Notes under the pieces: model-generated
Database searches by the model: none
What the model saw: the letters and a program-made list of their open reading frames with translations, nothing else
What the model was told of the DNA's origin: nothing
Assembly (NCBI RefSeq): GCF_023016285.1
Contig: NZ_CP095413.1
Location: forward strand, 3,162,001-3,226,000
Direction: 5' to 3'
DNA from: Muricauda sp. SCSIO 64092
Lineage (GTDB): Bacteria; Bacteroidota; Bacteroidia; Flavobacteriales; Flavobacteriaceae
DNA: 64,000 nucleotides
Shown here: positions 61,037 through 64,000 of the stretch, piece after piece
Position numbering within the stretch: the stretch's first letter is position 1
How the letters are laid out: every line of letters begins with the position of its first letter
Translations under genes and position numbers: made by a program

Positions 61037-61325
61037 TGTTTTATTGGTTTCTACAGAATTTAAATATAGCAATATTAATCCTTGAAAATGCATTGATTAA
61101 GGCGTATGTAGAGGTAAAAATAACTCGACATGGGATTTTGATTATGGAGAAAACTCGTGGTTTTCATCAACATGAAGAGTGGGGGCACGAATCCCATGCC
61201 TGTTGGATACACCTAACCAATGAATAAAGCAAATTAAGGAATGAACCCTCAGCAGTTACTGCGCTGCTCTTAGAGAGGTTTAGTAAAGCCCTCCCTTTAG
61301 AAATGTGCTCTGGTTTTCTTCATTT

Positions 61326-61362
61326 CCTCTAACAAAGCTGTTATGACTCCGCTGCCTAGAGG
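61326..61362. repeat. Nested inverted repeat
   Basis: Outer arms CCTCTA (61326-61331) and TAGAGG (61357-61362) enclose a small hairpin AACA-AAGC-TGTT at 61331-61342. The nesting suggests an RNA structure rather than a simple terminator. Confidence 0.5.
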
Positions 61363-61405
61363 GGCGACCATTTGGAACAGCTCTCTAGTGCTCAAATGAC
61401 CTTGC

Positions 61406-61430
61406 CCATTACCTGATGAATAGGTAATGG
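61406..61430. repeat. Perfect 9-bp inverted repeat
   Basis: CCATTACCT and AGGTAATGG are separated by GATGAAT. The region lies in the non-coding part before radC. A regulator operator or structured RNA are possible. Confidence 0.6.
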
Positions 61431-61519
61431 TCTACGTTCGCCAAAGCCAACATTGATAAGTGCAATATGGACCATTTTCAATGCGGTGGGACCTAAATAA
61501 GTCACGCCGCATTGGTTTT

Positions 61520-61562
61520 CCCACAAGGGGTTTTGGCACCCTGACGGGTGCCGTTTTGTGGG
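61520..61562. repeat. Extended stem-loop with GGCACCC-TGAC-GGGTGCC core
   Basis: The core is a perfect 7-bp stem with a TGAC loop (61535-61552). Outer arms CCCACAA (61520-61526) and TTGTGGG (61556-61562) also pair, with unpaired G/T bases between. It is about 120 bp before the radC-like start. Such a two-step hairpin may be a terminator, a REP-type repeat or a relaxase/integrase recognition site. Confidence 0.7.
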
Positions 61563-61684
61563 TAGGGAGAAAGAAGTCAAATGGGGGTCTTTAAGCACAA
61601 ATACTGGTTATTTAAGACACATGATCGTATCTTGAAGTAAGTTAAGTAATCGAAAAACAGGCAAATAAACCATATCGGAGTACC

Positions 61685-62131
61685 ATGAGGGCAATCAATG
61701 AAATTGAGGTAAGTTATCGGCACGAGATTCCCGAATTTGGCTGGAAGAAAGTAAGTTCATCGGAAGAAGCGGCCGAGGTATTGTTCGAAGATTGGGACAA
61801 GGGCAACATAGGATTACAGGAATCTTTCAAGGTGGTATTGCTCAACAACGGAAATCAGGTCAAGGGTATCTATGAGATCTCTAAAGAAGGGATAACGGGA
61901 ACCACGGTCGATCTGCGTATCCTGTTCGCCATCGTCCTCAAAAGCCTTACAGTTTCAATCATATTGTGTCATAACCATCCGAGCGGTATGCTAAAACCCA
62001 GCGCCAACGATAAAAGCATCACCAAACAGATACAGGACGCCTCCAAACTTTTTAATGTCAAGGTGCTGGATCATATCATACTGGCCCCCGATGGCTCCTA
62101 TTACAGCTTTGCCGATAGAGGTTTGGTATAG
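61685..62131 (+). CDS. RadC-family JAB-domain protein
   Basis: A 148-residue RadC-type protein. It has the full JAMM metal motif: Glu46 in LQESFKVVLL, then HNHPSG with His96 and His98, Ser106 and Asp109, matching H-x-H-x7-S-x2-D. The N-terminal helix-hairpin-helix of chromosomal RadC is missing, so this is the short form common on integrative elements and plasmids. The biochemical role is unknown. It supports reading this region as a mobile element. Confidence 0.88.
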   Translation: MRAINEIEVSYRHEIPEFGWKKVSSSEEAAEVLFEDWDKGNIGLQESFKVVLLNNGNQVKGIYEISKEGITGTTVDLRILFAIVLKSLTVSIILCHNHPSGMLKPSANDKSITKQIQDASKLFNVKVLDHIILAPDGSYYSFADRGLV

Positions 62132-62509
62132 GGGTGATTTCATGGATTTTATGAAAGGAACTTTTTTAAAATCTCCTTGAATTATATAGTACTACTTAAT
62201 GGTGGGTTACTCATGATGATAAGGTCTCTACCTTAAAATCAAAATACAACTTTATATTTTAAGTAAAACTTGGAAGGCTATATTTCGGCACTAGATCATA
62301 TTTGCTGTCGAAATATAGCTGTGTAAAAATGGATTTTTTTAGCAGGTCAATGGTTTTCGACTTTCCAAAGTACATACTGCTTGTTTTCGGAAACTTGGGG
62401 AATTCATAGGCTAAAAAAGCTTGCCTCGCCCTTAATAAAAGCTATCTACATTTATGAGTTTAATTGGTGATAGCTATTTAGATATTTATTAGGCCATTGT
62501 GATGAACCT
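62132..62509. other. Non-coding A/T-rich region with inverted repeats
   Basis: No gene seen between the radC-like gene and the XRE remnant. It contains two inverted repeats: the 11-bp one listed at 62277-62319 and AGCTATC / GATAGCT at 62440-62446 and 62469-62475. Confidence 0.5.
62277..62319. repeat. Perfect 11-bp inverted repeat
   Basis: GCTATATTTCG (62277-62287) and CGAAATATAGC (62309-62319) with 21 bp between. It could be the end of a small insertion element, an operator or a terminator for the radC-like gene. Confidence 0.65.
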
Positions 62510-62743
62510 TTAGTATTGGATACCCTTAAAAAATGCTTCCAATGACATTTTATGAATTTCAATGATGCGGAGCAGGGTAGACATTTTGAAATCGCCATCA
62601 CTTTCCAACCGTCAATAGTTACGTCGGCTGAGATTATGCTCGTTGGCAAAGGTTTCCAAACTGGAATAGCCCGCTTTTAGCCGTAATTCCTTGATTCTTT
62701 TTCCTATCGCCTCGAACCTGTCTTGGTCGTCCTCTTTCACCAT
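62510..62743 (-). pseudogene. XRE-type helix-turn-helix regulator with one in-frame TGA
   Basis: On the - strand from ATG 62743 the frame reads KEDDQDRFEAIGKRIKELRL, AGYSSLETFANEHNLSRRNY, then TGA at 62612-62614, then RLESDGDFKMSTLLRIIEIH and KMSLEAFFKGIQY, stop. Without the TGA this is a 77-residue XRE-family DNA-binding protein of the kind common in Bacteroidota mobile elements, whose usual sequence here is a Trp (SRRxYWR). A single TGG to TGA change thus inactivates it. Confidence 0.75.
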
Positions 62744-63265
62744 AGGGACAATATCAAAAAATCACCTTTAAAAAATAACGCTCTACAGGGCGTGAATTTC
62801 AAACTAATGTTTATCTTTAATTTGTTGAATGTTAGTCGATTTACCCAAAGCCATTTGCCAACCAAAAACATGAACAAGAAAAAACATACCCATCTCTTTT
62901 ATGGCGGTGAGGAGGCGACTGCACTACTCAAAAAAGTCCCGGGAACAACTCATGGAGGCGGACTGTGATGACTTTATGGTATATCGAATTTTGGATGGAA
63001 CCAATTTCGAAAATTGGAAAAGGAACATTTGGAAGGTTGGACGGGACCTATACGTATCGACGAGAACACGCATCATTTGTTGCACCTGAATCTTTGCCAA
63101 AAGGTCAAAAGAAACTTTTCAAGGAAATCCGCTCCAAAAACTTCGAATGACTGAAGGTGTATGCCATTATTTGGGATAAGGAGATACCCGAAGACAATGC
63201 CACCGAATGGAACAAGTAAATCCCAAAAATCGGTAAGAACCCCTTCTTTTGCCTAAATTTACGAT
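62744..63265 (+). other. Region with possible transposase relic
   Basis: Only short overlapping frames occur. Near 63153-63220 the sequence reads LKVYAIIWDKEIPEDNATEW then stops; the pattern 'PxDNxxxE' recalls the C-terminal catalytic part of IS66-like DDE transposases. Upstream frames (e.g. DGTNFENWKRNIW at about 62975-63030) are not recognised. It probably holds a decayed insertion element, with low certainty. The first 120 bp contain a TATCTTTA-type -7 box near 62812. Confidence 0.3.
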
Positions 63266-64000
63266 ATGTCACAAACCGTCTATACCGTTTTGGACCTATC
63301 GCACCCTGTAAGCCACCTATCTTTCAGGGAGGCATTTCAGAATAGGGATGGTTCTTCCCCTTCCAACACCTCCGTGCAGTTATCGGAAGCACAGCTCAGC
63401 TCCCTTGTAAAAGTACTGTTCACCTACGGCCTACATTACGATGAGGTACATGAGGAACAACGGCCTGTTTTTATGGATTCCATCAAGGAAAATGCACAAG
63501 GAATGTTCGATATCCCCCAGTCTTTTTGTGGACACTTCCTGAACAATTTGGATGAGGGGTCAAAGTCGGAATTTCACAAACTTCTTGAGATGGAACATGA
63601 TCTCAAGAACCTTCTCTCCAATGAGGCCTTGATGGACTTTGTGGAAATGGAACTTATCGACCCAACGGTTTCCTACAGGAAATGGGAATATGGTCGCTAT
63701 GCCCTAGACCACATGGGCAAGGAGATTTTGGGAAGTATGGAATGGAAAACCGAGCAGATTACCGTTAGTCAGGATGACGTTGGAATGGAGGAGTTTCTCG
63801 AAGGTTTGGATAACCGACTTGATCTTTACGGAACGGGGTTGGACGACCATGAAAAAGGCCTTTTGTTGCTGATGTCCAAGTCCAAGGTATTGAAACAGGA
63901 TTCCACTTTGATGGATTACATGCTGGTTGGGGATATCATACAATCGAATCTCGTTGGGCTTCAGTTACGGTTGAAGAAATTGACAACGGTAATGAAGATG
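63266..64000 (+). CDS. Hypothetical protein, 3' end outside window
   Basis: An open frame of 245 codons from ATG 63266 (MSQTVYTVLDLSHPVSHLSF) runs to the right edge. It is acidic and mainly helical (LSEAQLSSLVKVLFTYGLHY, FHKLLEMEHDLKNLLSNEAL, DHEKGLLLLMSKSKVLKQDS), without signal peptide or membrane segment. Codon use is regular and the frame has no stop for 735 bp, which supports a real gene. I do not recognise the family. Its place after radC-like and ThiF-like genes suggests an element-borne gene. Confidence 0.65.
   Translation, partial: MSQTVYTVLDLSHPVSHLSFREAFQNRDGSSPSNTSVQLSEAQLSSLVKVLFTYGLHYDEVHEEQRPVFMDSIKENAQGMFDIPQSFCGHFLNNLDEGSKSEFHKLLEMEHDLKNLLSNEALMDFVEMELIDPTVSYRKWEYGRYALDHMGKEILGSMEWKTEQITVSQDDVGMEEFLEGLDNRLDLYGTGLDDHEKGLLLLMSKSKVLKQDSTLMDYMLVGDIIQSNLVGLQLRLKKLTTVMKM

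Larger units (their letters stand above)
61037..61684. other. Non-coding, hairpin-rich region
   Basis: No convincing gene in about 600 bp between the divergent AlbA_2 and radC-like genes. Short ORFs (61392-61598 on -, 60994-61227 on +) show no family features. At least four inverted repeats are present: AGCAG/CTGCT near 61252-61268 and the three listed separately. It may be an RNA element, a transfer origin or the scar of an insertion. Confidence 0.5.

Noticed and set aside
61392..61598. - strand ORF of 68 codons in the hairpin region
   Set aside because: It runs through two of the inverted repeats and shows no protein family features; more likely non-coding.
49894..62614. TGA read as Trp (recoding) in the ThiF-like and XRE genes
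   Set aside because: Other genes in the window end normally with TGA, and both affected genes sit in a decaying element; nonsense mutation is simpler.

Overview
The window looks like chromosomal DNA of a marine flavobacterium (Bacteroidota, Flavobacteriaceae). The evidence is a FecR/SusC/SusD set, many secreted or lipoprotein glycosidases and sulfatases with Bacteroidota-type lipoboxes, a TAnnTTTG-type promoter, and a vSGLT-like sodium/galactose symporter. No rRNA, tRNA or CRISPR was seen.

Region 1 (1-35 kb, + strand) is a polysaccharide utilization locus (PUL). It starts with the 3' part of fecR, then susC and susD. After these come GH29, two GH172 (DUF2961) proteins, two S1 sulfatases, a beta-propeller glycosidase, GH95, a GH117/GH43-like enzyme, GH29, GH97, a GH116-like protein, a second large propeller protein, a third sulfatase, a third GH29 and a GH2 beta-galactosidase. 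Several broken paralogues lie between the intact genes: a GH116-like pseudogene, a GH172 tail, a propeller tail and a sulfatase. The locus has evidently been rebuilt by duplication and decay. Three fucosidase-type GH29 enzymes, GH95, two GH2 enzymes and the sulfatases point to a sulfated glycan rich in fucose and galactose, such as an algal galactofucan; this substrate is inferred.

Region 2 (35-49 kb, mostly - strand) is the catabolic half: a second GH2, galM, a formylglycine-generating-type sulfatase activator, a LacI regulator, galE, a hydroxypyruvate-isomerase-like TIM barrel, galT, galK and a GntR regulator. A divergently transcribed SglT-type symporter follows. Together these take up galactose and feed it through the Leloir pathway, and the activator would mature the S1 sulfatases. 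The gntR-sglT gap holds a palindrome placed to control both promoters.

Region 3 (about 49.67 kb to the end) is a genomic island. Its left edge fuses a truncated GH116-like gene to a decayed PRTRC-type ThiF/E1 gene, a family typical of mobile elements. A - strand run of defence-like genes follows: an AlbA_2 (Schlafen-type) regulator, a PHP-domain SMC-like ATPase (TrlF type, frameshifted twice), a PIN-like nuclease with a small overlapping ORF, and a compact four-gene SMC/Toprim/kleisin-like/KITE-like operon resembling Wadjet but in the order C-D-A-B. Beyond this are a hairpin-rich non-coding stretch, a RadC/JAB protein, an XRE regulator broken by one TGA, a possible transposase relic and an unknown ORF running off the window.

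Several frameshifts (sulfatase activator, TrlF twice, possibly the PIN gene) lie in short G or C runs. They could be real decay, phase variation or assembly indels, and this should be settled before calling the genes dead.
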